Positions 22,061 through 33,571 of a stretch of DNA of 64,000 nt are shown piece after piece. The stretch is taken from the NCBI GenBank assembly GCA_013398175.1, contig VZRZ01007321.1, positions 248 to 64,247 of the forward strand, in the 5' to 3' direction. The position numbers and the translations under genes are program-made. The notes below the pieces were generated by a model that had not been told where the DNA came from, made no database searches, and saw only the letters and a program-made list of their open reading frames with translations. The DNA is from Climacteris rufus (taxonomy: Eukaryota > Chordata > Aves > Passeriformes > Climacteridae). Positions within the stretch are counted from its first letter, which is position 1. Each line of letters opens with the position of its first letter.

Positions 22061-23139
22061 TGTTTTACTGGTGGATAACCACAGGCAGAACCTGGCTTCT
22101 ACTCTGCAGCTTCCACTCCAGTGAGGGAGTGGATGTAATGATTGCCTAGGACAGTACGATGGTCTCATGGTCAGGGCACTTGCCAGAACTGCAGTTACAT
22201 TGTCTATAAGCTAAATAGTTCATGACTGCAGGGCTCCTATTTCTTGGATTTCAGGGTGACATAGAAAAGTTAACAGCTGGAACTAGACCTTTGCAGTTCC
22301 AAGAGGTGTGCATTGTAGGAAGAAAGCTATCACAACTAGAATGAAGTACTTAGTATTTTCTATTTGTCCTTGCCCCATGACACTCTTGTAGTTTTGCCAA
22401 ATTTAACTGTGTGAGCGAGAGTAGTCTGAAATATATAAGTGAGAAGAAAAAGATATAAGACTAAAATCAAGATAACATAGGACAGCAGGTATCAGAGACC
22501 AGCGACATTTTTAATTCAGAGCAATGTGGATAGCAAATCCGTCTATATAAATTGTCCTCACCTTCATTTTTCTGTCTAAATATGTAAACATTAATAACAA
22601 GCAAAAAGAAGCAGTAGAAAAAGATAAGTAGACAAAAACCTCTTGACTTCCCTACAGAACCTTCAAGGTAAGACAGCTAGAAATATTCTCCTGACTCATT
22701 GTCCTAAATCCATATCTGTTCTCCTTTCCTTGATAAATTTATTTTACTTTTCTCCACACTAAACTCTATGACTAGCAGTGCTGCTTCTTCATATCACCTC
22801 CCAAATCTACCTTTCTGCCAGTTGTACAAATCTTCACTGTTTATTTCATGTCTTGTCTCCATCTATCATTTTGGATGCCTTACCAAACACCAATATTGCT
22901 TTAAGCCAAAATTATGAAGGCAATTTAACAAGATGACCAAATTAGAGATGAGGCTGAAAGGCAAATAGATCTTTACTGTTATCTGGTTTTTGGGGTTTTT
23001 TTGGTGTTTTTTTTAAAGCATGTGATTAATGTATGTTATGTTTATCAAAGCTCTAAGACCTGTTACAATGCTGTCTCCATATATCCCAAGGATGCACCTA
23101 GGAGGCCTTTGAGGTAAGTTGTGAACTCCTGCCTGACAC
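22061..23139. other. AT-rich non-coding sequence
   Basis: Contains a T/G-rich run at about 22986-23017. Nothing else recognised. Confidence 0.5.
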
Positions 23140-23655
23140 CTATACCAGCTCAGAGTGAACCAGATCCAGATTCAGTGTGCAACCACAACTAGTGCTGCTG
23201 GTTTGGAGCTGAATTGAACTGTTCAGCTGGCTCAAATCATCTGCAGAGGCACCCATGAGACTCATTTGGCCCACTGTAGGTACCCACAGCATAAATGTCA
23301 GCATCTGAGTCAGTCTTCTATGCTGCCTTTGAAATCTGTCTTTGGAGACCCTTTCTTTCTTAACTGAATGCAAAGTAAGCCTGTGCAAATCTATGTCCAG
23401 TTTTCCAGGTTCAGATAACAGTTCCTGAATCTGGATATGAATATGTCTGGCATCGAATGGTTGCACAGCTGGACCTGCATGTATAAACCTTTTGCTCAGA
23501 GCGTTTATCTGCTGATGGTGTACTAGAAAACTTGCAAGCATTTTCTTCACCATAGTAAATATTGGGGTTTGAATGTAAGGCAAAGCACAATGACATGGCT
23601 CTGTCTGAAGCTGTAATAGTGGCAGTTTCCACCACCCTTGGTGGCTAAGGCACAT
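23140..23655 (-). other. Unassigned 171-codon open frame, probably not a gene
   Basis: This is among the longest uninterrupted frames outside the CpG island, in sequence of moderate GC. The translation starts MCLSHQGWWK and is mixed hydrophilic, with no signal peptide, membrane segment, repeat or recognised domain. A second minus-strand frame (23411-23635) overlaps it, which argues for chance. It could be an unrecognised old repeat or a single exon, and I see no convincing splice sites or promoter. I list it only so it can be checked. Confidence 0.15.
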
Positions 23656-26330
23656 TTTCTAGCAGTGCACTCTTCCTGCTGTGTGATGACTGGACATTAT
23701 ATCACCACTTTATTAACAATATGTGATACACATAAAACTTACTTAATACTTAGGTATATTAAAACTGCAATTAAATTTCTATTCAGTAACTCTTACAGAA
23801 ACTATTTTAAAAGATGTACAAATTTATCTCTGCAAATAATGAAATTATTTCCTCCAGTGGTGCCCAATGAAATATTACACATAAATCTGGAAGCATTATT
23901 TCCTTTAAAATTTTCCTTCATAGTGTTTTATTGATCTCTTTCTTGCCATTGCACCACTATGAAACATGTGTGTTTTTCCTTCAGCTTACCATCAGTTCCC
24001 ATTTGAAAAGTCTGTAAATTCTGTGCTCTTCTAAAATCTATAGATAATTGATTCCAGGAGCGTATGTCCACAGCAAACTGTGTAGCTGCAGTTCCACTTC
24101 ATTTAACAATATACAGTTCTTTGTTAGGTAGAGATCAAAGAATATAATTTTATTAAGTTTTATTTGCCAGATTGGAAAAGAATGGGCTAGCTTTAGTTAA
24201 AAGAAAAAAAAAAGGAGAAGCCAAGTGTTTTTCTAATAGAATATAGAGTACAAAAGGAGGTAAAACAAAACCAAGAGCAATTCATACATATCTTGAAGTA
24301 ATTTTCAATCAACAGCCTTTATGTATATTGCATTCAAAATATTTTTACCATTACTATAGAAAATTGTCATTACCAACAATAGTAAGGGAAAAAAAGTCTT
24401 GGGAAATGCAGAATTAAACAAGTATTTACTATAATGTGCAGTTCAGGAAAAAAAAGAGTTGGATGGAAAATAAGAAGGGAGGTTATGTTTAGTTCTGTTA
24501 CACTTCCATTCTTCTGAATTCAAACATTTGAACAACTTTGTCCCAACCTGTGACTAACAGAACTACTAATTAATGGGTGTGTGTCTGCAGAATCAGGCCT
24601 TGCCTCTGTGGAGGATGGCAATGGTTAGGTGTCATTCCACGACACCTAAAGTCTGGGAGCAGGGCTTCTCTGGCTAAAATGTCCCCCTTTTTTTTTTATT
24701 TTTTGAAATTAAGAAAAATCATTTCTATGTCAGTTTCAAGTTCTTTATTGAAAGTGTTTGAAAAACAGTTGAGATGAAGAATAGATGAAATAGAAAAATC
24801 AAAACAGGATGTCCTGCAATGTAGCTGCCAATAGCAGCTTTGTTTTGGAATGGAGAAATTCTCGTCTTTGGTACTTTATTGCTTCTGTTTTAAGTTTTGG
24901 GAGGCCTGTGTATTTGTTTCTGCTTGAAATCTTGGTGAAGATAAAAAGCAGAGTCCAGCCTTCCTTCACTGTAAATTAAATGGTTTTGGAATGTGCAGTC
25001 ATCTAAAAAAATTGACACTGATATGTACCATGGAACAGCTTAAATAATTTCTAATATTGACTCTATTGAGTTTATTTTGCTTGTTTATTATTCTATGTGA
25101 CATAACAGCATAGTCCCTGATACTCATTTATTTTATAAAGTCCATTTTTTAGCTTTGGTTTCTTTAAGATGAGGTAAATGTTCAAAGTAAGTAGAGTTAA
25201 AAAATGATAGTAATTATTATACAATGGGGCATTATAATTAGAGCAGATTACAGCTGCTTGCCCAAGAGTTTTAAAATAAACAAACAAACAAAAAAAGCCA
25301 ACAAATAAATAAATCCTGACAAAGTGCAAGTGGTTGGACAACAAATTGGTTTTTTGCAATTTTGTGCTGAAAATTCTAAGCAATATGAAGAGACTACACA
25401 CTTTGAAATTAATATTTTGACATTTTACATTTCTTTGTATTGAAATTACTTCTTAAGCTATTTTTCAAATAGTCCAAAATTCAAGATCTGAATGATTATT
25501 CAGTTTTATCTAACCAAAGTGTTCAAAATGAAATATGAAAGAATGATTATTTTATTACTTTTTTTTTAATCTAAGAAACATTCCTTTATCAAATGGAAAA
25601 AAAATCCAAGTAGAGGGATTTCATTACATTCTTTTCATAAACCCCTAACCTCTTCACAAAACTCAAAATGAACTTCAAAAACATGAGTATGGCATTATTT
25701 TACAAAATGTGCTGTGAAAACACAAAAATTATGATAACTTTGTCATTAATAACACTGTGCCAGGATGAAAACTGTTTGATTTAATGCCCAGTAAAAGCAA
25801 TTTTTTGTTTATTCCCTTAATCTTATCCAGAAAAGACAGTTTTTATTGTTTTTTGTTTAACTTTTTTTTTCAGACTTATTTTTATTAAACAGAATGTTAA
25901 GATACCCGTTTTTTGGAGCATGTTTAACATCTCCATCTAATGTTAGTATTTTCCATATGCCTTGCCTCTATTTTTCTCAATGAAATTGGTAGAGCAACAG
26001 GATTACTGTGCCAAAACTGGAGATAATTGAGTATGGCTAGTTAATGTAAGTTATCATATTTGTCATGCTTCTATTACAATACTGGTTTTGTGTCTCTCAG
26101 GCTAATTTTCACAGTATTGTTTGGGGATTTTTGAGCAAAAAACTGAGAATCAGGGTCTGGATTAATTCTTCCTCACTTTAGAAATTTAATTCAAAGTGCT
26201 AATGGTGTGTATGCTTTAGGATCACAATTTCCCTGAGTCCTCTCTATAGGCAAAGACACAGAGGAGCCACCAGAGCAATGTTGATCCCATAGAAGGCCTA
26301 TACCAAAGTAGCATATAAAACAGAAGGTGT
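23656..26330. other. AT-rich non-coding sequence
   Basis: Very AT-rich with many A and T runs (for example 24208-24219, 25558-25568, 25860-25870) and a short AAAC/AAAT-type tract at about 25275-25315. No gene or mobile element recognised. Confidence 0.5.
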
Positions 26331-26420
26331 TTCTGGAAGGAAATATAAAAGAAAAAAAGAACAGATGAGAGGAAAGGAAAATAAAAAAGGCAAAAACCCC
26401 AAAAAAAACCCCAAAGCCGC
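26331..26420. repeat. A-rich low-complexity tract
   Basis: Purine-rich, mostly A with interspersed G, ending in runs of AAAACCCC-like sequence. The Phe-rich minus-strand frames across it reflect composition. Confidence 0.7.
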
Positions 26421-26739
26421 CAAAACTCACAAAAATTGACATTATTTTGTGATATAAATCTTTGGTTCATGTACAGTTTGATCATTGTGTTCCGATCCCC
26501 TCATCTCTAAAAGTTTGCAGATACCCAGCGAAAGAGAGAGAAGGAAGATAAAATTCCACTGAAGTGGAACTACTTCCACCAAAGTAGCATACAATTTGGC
26601 TTAAAGTCTTCATCCTGAGGAAGATCCTGCAGAAATACATACAATTATGTCCCTCAAAGAAGTTGGTCATGGTGCCTCATTTTTTCAAGAGAGGATTTTA
26701 CCAAATAAAATAAACCCATGGCAGACTAGAAAGAAATAC

Positions 26740-26895
26740 GGGGGTATGTAATAAAGTGGCAGAACTCATTGCCTTGGGATGCAGGAGCGTGTTCAAGGAG
26801 ATCAGGTACACTCATGGCATAGTAATAATTCAAGGCTTCCTGTCAGATATGGGACTGTGGACAGTGTGGATGTTTGGCCTGACCCACTCTTATCC
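26740..26895 (+). mobile_element. Possible ancient CR1 3'-region remnant
   Basis: The stretch beginning AATAAAGTGGCAGAACTCAT and continuing with CCTTGGGATGCAGG resembles the ORF2-end segment of old CR1 elements, which encodes a motif like W-NLP--V. The later GGCCTGACCCACTCTTATCC resembles the terminal part of ancient CR1 3' ends. Divergence is high, and the match rests on memory of family consensus features rather than alignment. Confidence 0.4.
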
Positions 26896-29800
26896 TCCTT
26901 GATTTGTTTTTCTGAGTAGGTTTCTGTGGCCCACCAGTGAGGGGCATAGGAAGCTTTAGCTCTGGCTGGTCATGTCAGTGATGTTTCTAAAGGTGGTGTG
27001 AAGGTCTTCAAGCACTGCCTTGCCTCACTTAGAAAATCTGTGGTGCAGGAGGGCAATACATTCCAAGCGTGTAGCTAGCAACCAGAGACATCCATCATGT
27101 CTAAACAACTTTTTTTTTTTTAATTACACAGCTTTTTCCTGGAGTTCAAACAACTATTCACAGCCTGAAAACAGGGCATCGGCAGTCACTTGGAGGATTT
27201 GATCTCCTGCATGGCCATATGAGACGCTTCAGTCAATTTGTGGGCACAAACATAATTTCTGAATTTCATGTGTATATATCTATGTTATCATATTCTTTCA
27301 CTGTGAAAGCAGTAACTACTGTATGTGGTAAAATGATATATTGTTGTCCGCAAAATGTCTTTGGCAACAGGATGTTCACTAGTCTTGGAATTTTGCCTTG
27401 TATAAATATTTTTAATCTACTCCATGTAGGCATATTTTGGCTGCAAAATAAAGGCTTTTGGAGATTAATATATCCAAGATCAGTTCTGCTTATACATCCT
27501 ACATACATCAAGGTTTTATTGAACTCTGCATCTAGAAACTTTGCATGGCAGCTGTTTTGGAGGCTTTTTTTTTTTTTGGTCCTGCTTTACTCAAAGGAGG
27601 ATTATGGCTATATCCTATTTTTATACTCTACAAATGTAGTAATTTAATCTACAGATATATTTTCATTCTTCAGATGTAACCTATATAAAGCATGTTCAAA
27701 TTTATGGTCATTGTTTTTCCTGTAAAGAATATTATTGGCCTCTTTTCAAATGTCCACATTTTCCCAAGGACTGTCCAAATAGCTATTTATCAATGAATAA
27801 CAAATATAACAATTATTTGACAGTATCAAGTACCTTTCAGCTGAGTACCTCAACACTCTTTCAACTATTTATTCATCTTCACTATGCCCTTGGGAGATAT
27901 CTTTCACTGGTCTGCTTTATTGGCACAGCAATTGTGTCTCAGGGAAGTTGCATGCCTGGTTTCAAGTCTGAGAGTCCATCAGTCACAAGCAAAAACACAG
28001 GCCAGAGCTGTGGAGCAGTGGGTTCCCTTCTGCAAGAAGAAATGGAAAGGAAGGCTAAGATGGTTGTTGTGTCCAGGTGTTCTTTGCCACGGGAAATGTA
28101 TACATATATGTAAGTATACACATATATCTCATGCAATCATTTAACCAAGTTTTGTAGTTTGTCTTCCTGATACACTGCAAGTGATGCTGGCTTTCTGAGA
28201 TCGTCAGTCTCATACTGGAGAAGATGACAGGTAGAGAGTGGGTTACCCCACCCCTCAGCCCTTGCTGCCTGAGCACAGGGAGTTGAAAAGAGGGGCTTAC
28301 TACAAGAAAACAAAACTGCCACTGGTAGAGGGGTGAAACACATAACAGAGTGGGAATCTTTCCCTAATTCAAATATCAACAGTTCTACTAAGAATACAGG
28401 AATAGCTTTCAGATGGATGATGGCCATTCACATCTTTGTCCAATTTCTGCCTCAATCTGGATAAGATGTCTGCAAATGCCAGTTCAGAACACAGTTTAGC
28501 AGCTGCTCAAAGTGCCACTAGTTTAAGTCAAAGCTCATTTGAGCAAAAAATATGTTTCCCACTTCTTACAGAGCTGGAAGTTGTTGCTCACACTGGTGGT
28601 ATGTGCTTTTCTTCATGTAGCACTGTATACATTTCAAGTGCAATACAAGTAATATTAATTGAAAGAGACTTTGAGATCTTTTATTTATGCTTGCTGACAC
28701 ATGATTTTTTTCAAAACTTTGCTGGGACAGTTAGTCTAGTACTCTTGTGAGCTTATATCTCATTACAGAGGATCAGACGGTCCTCGGTAGCACAGACACA
28801 CATACTACATCTTTAACTGGAAATGAAAAGCTGACACTGACACCAGCCTCTGCCCTTTCCAGCCCAGCTCCATGGCCTTTGTGATGTCTGAGTGTGAGAA
28901 TGTAGGGGTAGAAGTGGACTCCCTCCCTCCCACTATCCTGCACCAGAAATCAGCAGAGAAGTGAAAGTACCTTTTTCAAACTTTCACCAAACTTTTGGCC
29001 AAGCTCACGGCCATAGGAACAAAAACAAAGTGTGGAGTAGTTGCAGCAGCAACCAGACATGTTTCTAGAAATGCACTGTAATGTAGAATGAGAAATAGGG
29101 CAGAGCTGTTTCTTAGCAACTGACAGTGCTTGTTGGAAATATAATGGTGACCAAGAGATGCTGTCTTTAGAGAGGTGAGACAGTATCTCTCCTCAGCTTG
29201 ACATTGCCATCACACTGCTGGGCATACCTCAAAATCTGTCACTGTCCATGGCTTCATGACCTAATATATCCACTAGCCTGGAAAAAGGAACAAGATAAAC
29301 CCATGTCACACTGGAGTGACAGATGTTGGGTTCACACTGTATCTGGAGCTTCCTGTGAAAAGAATTGCTCTCAGACAACTTTGCCAAACAAATGGTGGAC
29401 AGTTGTACTGAGATGCTTATCATTGCTGTAGAGCTTCTCCCCATTCTGTTTGAATGTGGAAAAAAATTCACTGCTTTTCCTTCCAAAACATGTATTACAG
29501 AGAGGACTACTGCATTGTACATGGCATTTTTTTCCTGTGATAAACCCAATTCTTTCAACTTTCCTTGAGAAATCTCTTTTTCTATTTTTCAAAAATCTCC
29601 CACTGTATTTTTTTCTGTCTTAAGCATAGCTGTTCTCCTTGAAATCCAGACCTCAACATATTACTTTATCTGAGATGCCACTACTTTTAATCAAGTTACC
29701 TGCCACATATATGACTTTCTGCCTAACTTCTACCAGAGTGAGACTTGCAAAACCATCAGGTAATGGATTAAGAAGCAGAAGATTTCCTGTAGCCCCAGAG

Positions 29801-30018
29801 TTACCTTCTGCTGTATTGATGTGATGCAGAATCGTGGCAGGGTTTTGGATTTTGAACCCTATGCCAGTCTTGCAGATATACCAATTCTCAGGTTCAAATC
29901 AGCCATTTGTTTATGGGCCAGAAAAATATTATCTTCCCTTAAGGAATGAATATTGAAATTTTTCATATTCCCCAGAGGGTCCCCCTGCTCTTCCTGCCTG
30001 GTTTCCCACAAGAGGGAA
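26896..30018. other. Non-coding stretch, nothing recognised
   Basis: AT-rich with T runs near 27109 and 27565 and a TA-rich patch at about 28097-28130. The plus open frame 27219-27647 (142 codons) is Phe/Leu/Ile-rich in AT-rich DNA and has no family features. Confidence 0.5.
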
Positions 30019-30072
30019 CCATGAAATGGATGCTATGAAACGGATGGGTCTGGACCATGAAATGGATGCTAT
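30019..30072. repeat. Two-copy tandem duplication, period 36
   Basis: The 18-bp unit CCATGAAATGGATGCTAT occurs exactly at 30019-30036 and 30055-30072. A diverged partial copy (ATGAAACGGATG) lies between them, suggesting an 18-bp unit repeated about three times. Confidence 0.85.
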
Positions 30073-33000
30073 TTTATGAATTGTCAGCTTCACGTGTTCA
30101 CAATGTTTTAATTATAGTAAAGCATAAGAAGTCTTTAACCTAATGCTATTGCAGAGTGAAACACTGGGTAAATAGAGACATTTTTCTTCTTGCCACTGCC
30201 TTTTTAGAACACAGTTTTGCCTCTAACTCATTTCTACCATAACTTCACCATCAATAACTGCAGGCCTCTCCCACAGACATGGACCATTTCCAAACAGAGA
30301 CCAGTCTTCAGCAAAAGCAGGTTCCAAGCCTTGCTGCAGAATATCTTCTCTTCCCAAAAGGGAGGTTAAGATAATATCATATAACCTCATGTGACCACTG
30401 CTGGCTTTTTAACAATGGCCACTGTTATACACTGGAGACATGCAGAGTGGTGGTAGCTCTCCTCCTTGATCTCTGTGTCCTTGTTCCTCCCCACCTCTGT
30501 TTTGCCACCAGAGATGATGGAACTAATGCCCTCACACTCCCACAGTGATAACTTGAACTTGAAAATCCTTGGTCTTGACCCACAGGCCTTTCTGGATACA
30601 TTCTTCCTCAGCTTGACTTCACTTACTACACCCTTCAGGATGTTATAACATTTGATCTTCCACAGTTTTATTTATTATGTGACAGTGCTGGCTTTGCTCC
30701 TTTGGCTGCACAGGATACACATTTTGGGTCCCAGGAGTCACCAGGGATCGTGTGAATGTCCCAGTAACAGAGAATGAAAAAAGTACAAGATTTATGTACA
30801 AAAATGGGGATTAAACTCTTAAGACCTTGTTTTGTATTCAGAGTCCTCCAGCTAACATACCAGTGCTCCTGGCTGAAGTCTAGTAGTAAAAAATTCTAGT
30901 ATTTTGTTCAACAGGAAAGTTTCAGAATAATACTGTCTTTTTGGTTACACACGTGTAATTGAACAGTGCATATTTCTGCAGTTTAAGTAGTCATATTTCA
31001 CATAATCTGTAATAATTAGCAAAGCCTTGTTGACCTATAGCACTCTTGGCTGCAAAGCAGAGTGTGTGAATTGTTCCTCGAGGAAAATTCACCCTTAATG
31101 TAATTCCATTAACTTCATGCCCTTGAGATTTATACTGATATCTAGCACTTACATCAAAGGTCTTGGATAATTAAAGTGTAGGCTAAAAATTACCCTTTTC
31201 CATCCCTTAAAATTCCACCCAGGCCAGAAGGGAAATCCCCCATGGTTTTTATTGTCCCTTCCCATAAGGATAAACAACCTTCTCTGAGAGCTCTTGTCTT
31301 TACCCACTGTGACAGTTAAATGGACACTGCTGGGTTGAAAGTAATGCTCCCAATTCTGATTCTTATTTGCACTAGTGTAAATCACCAGTAGCTCCACTGC
31401 AGTAAAAGGAATTACAATGAAAAAAAATCAGTATAGGTGGGAAACAAAACAGACCCTCATATTTACAGCAAATGAAAGAGCACTATCTATATGTTATCTA
31501 TAACCTGTCAGACTCCCAGAAATACACTTTTTCTTAAAATCCAATTTGCTTATCAGTCTTTATGGTGTTTAACTCAACATTTCCATGAACTTACAGAGTT
31601 TACATGTTTCAATTATATTTTTTCACCACACAGCTAAAAAAATGTTTTTCATTAGTTCTGTGGTATAATAAATAACATTCTTGTAAACAGTAATACCAGG
31701 GAAGTTTTCTACAATGACATTAAGTATTCTACTACTTTAAACAGTGGAGGACCACTACATATTCCTGTCCCAAATAACATGTTGGGGTCAAAATCTGAGG
31801 AGTGTATGTGAAATTTTGGGAAGTCCATGTGTATCATCTCGATAGCATTTCTGTGCCATCAGCTATATAATATTAAGTTGAAATTTTCATTTTTTGGAAA
31901 GATACCTTTATTTAAAATAACTGCAAATTGCACTGCCTTTTGGAAAACTGGAAATATCAAAACATCCCACAGAAAAGAAAATCCATGTAAAAGAAGTTGT
32001 TTTGTCATAATGAAGGTATTGTTTTGAAATTGTCATGATCAAATGATTCTTGAAAGATCGCCCTCTAAGCCTCAGCCAAGGTTTCCACACTGCCCAGCCC
32101 CATCAGCACTGGGGAGGGTCAGGACCTGTGGATGTTGGGGAAGCCCTATCAATATGAGCCTTAGAAGAACAAACAGTTTCTCTTCCAACAATGTCCTGTG
32201 CAGGTTGGCAGAAACATGGTAGGCTTCCAGCAGGACCCTGTTTGTCTTTCATCAAAACTTCATCAGACCTGACACATTCCTGTGAAATACTTCTGTTTCC
32301 CCATACTGGCATTTTCCAACAAAAGAAGTGTTTGATCGCTGGCTCCCAACCAACACTATTCTCAAGCAAACTGTACAAGTTGGCCCATAAACAGTAACAG
32401 GTTATTTCCAGCAGTTTACACCTGACTGACACATACTCAGGCTCTCTTTCACTATCCAAACTATTCCTCCAGGCACTTTTGTTTACACACATATCCTTTG
32501 GGTAAGAGCATTTAGTCTCACTAAGAAAATATATCAGTGGTCACTGATCAATGTGATATACTTTAGAGACTAAACCAGATTAAAGTGAGCCTATTAATAC
32601 TACAAAATACCAATCAATACTTGAACTGTTTATCTATATATATGCTAAAAGTGCATTAGCAAAATAGCAGCATATATACAAAGCTGCCCATTGTGCCCAT
32701 GCTGGTCCATTTTTCTTCAGTCTACAGCTGTGCACGTAGCCCCACTGGTTGTAAAATGCCAAAACACTGCTCCTGACAGATCACACCTGCTTCAAATAAC
32801 ACATCTCACCCCACACTAATCTACAGCTATAGGCTGGTTTTAATGATTTTAAAATGCTGGTGTTAACTCTTAATGCTCAACTAGTTTTTATGGAAGCAGC
32901 AGAGTACATTTTGTCTAGTTTTAATACAATCCCAATAAAACAGCTGGGAAATTGCAGTGCCAGAGAAAAGACATTCAAATCCACCATTTCCCCTATTGTA

Positions 33001-33435
33001 ATAATAATCAGCTTGACAAAGTCAGATAGTAAAGCAGATTGTAGCACTTTGGGGCTTTTTATACATATATTTAATTATACTGTTAAGTTCCCCATTTGAA
33101 AGCAATTAAAGAAATACTTTCAGTTCAAGATTATAAAACTACCCACTTCTGATTTCAGCCTGACATTTTTATTGGTAATCTGAGTTATAACATGCTCAGG
33201 TTCATTCCTCCTTGATTGGCTGCTGAGCTTTCTGCCAGAGTTTTACAGCTTTATGGGAAAGTACAGTATTTAAAACTCTTTTAAATTCATGGGCTACTCC
33301 TGCTTCTGAAAAAAGCCTCTCTTGACTTCTCAGAAATGCATAACAAGAGTCCATGTTTACTTAAAAACATCTGCTTCATCCTTTTTGGTACAATATAAAA
33401 AGTGGGCTGATGTTTTCCATGTTTTCCATTTGCTG
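30073..33435. other. AT-rich non-coding sequence
   Basis: No gene or mobile element recognised. A 12-bp perfect palindrome, TTCCTCGAGGAA, lies at 31074-31085. Confidence 0.5.
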
Positions 33436-33571
33436 CCCTTGAGGTGTTTAAGGAAAGATTGGATGTGGCACTCAGTGCCATGGTCGAGTTGACACGGTGG
33501 TGTTTATTCATAGGTTAGACTCAAAATACTCAGAGGTCTTTTCCAACCTAATTGATCCTGTGATTCTATCC
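33436..33571 (+). mobile_element. CR1 LINE 3'-end fragment
   Basis: The stretch runs from GAGGTGTTTAAGGAAAG at about 33440 through GGCACTCAGTGCCATGGTC to GAGGTCTTTTCCAACCTAAT and GTGATTCTAT. This is the order of landmarks at the 3' end of common avian CR1 elements, ending in the usual ATTCT-type terminal repeat. It is a strongly 5'-truncated insertion, typical of LINE target-primed reverse transcription. It is less diverged than the copy at 17970-18995. Confidence 0.85.

Noticed and set aside
27219..27647. 142-codon plus-strand frame
   Set aside because: Phe/Ile/Leu-rich translation of AT-rich DNA, with an overlapping antisense frame and no domain.
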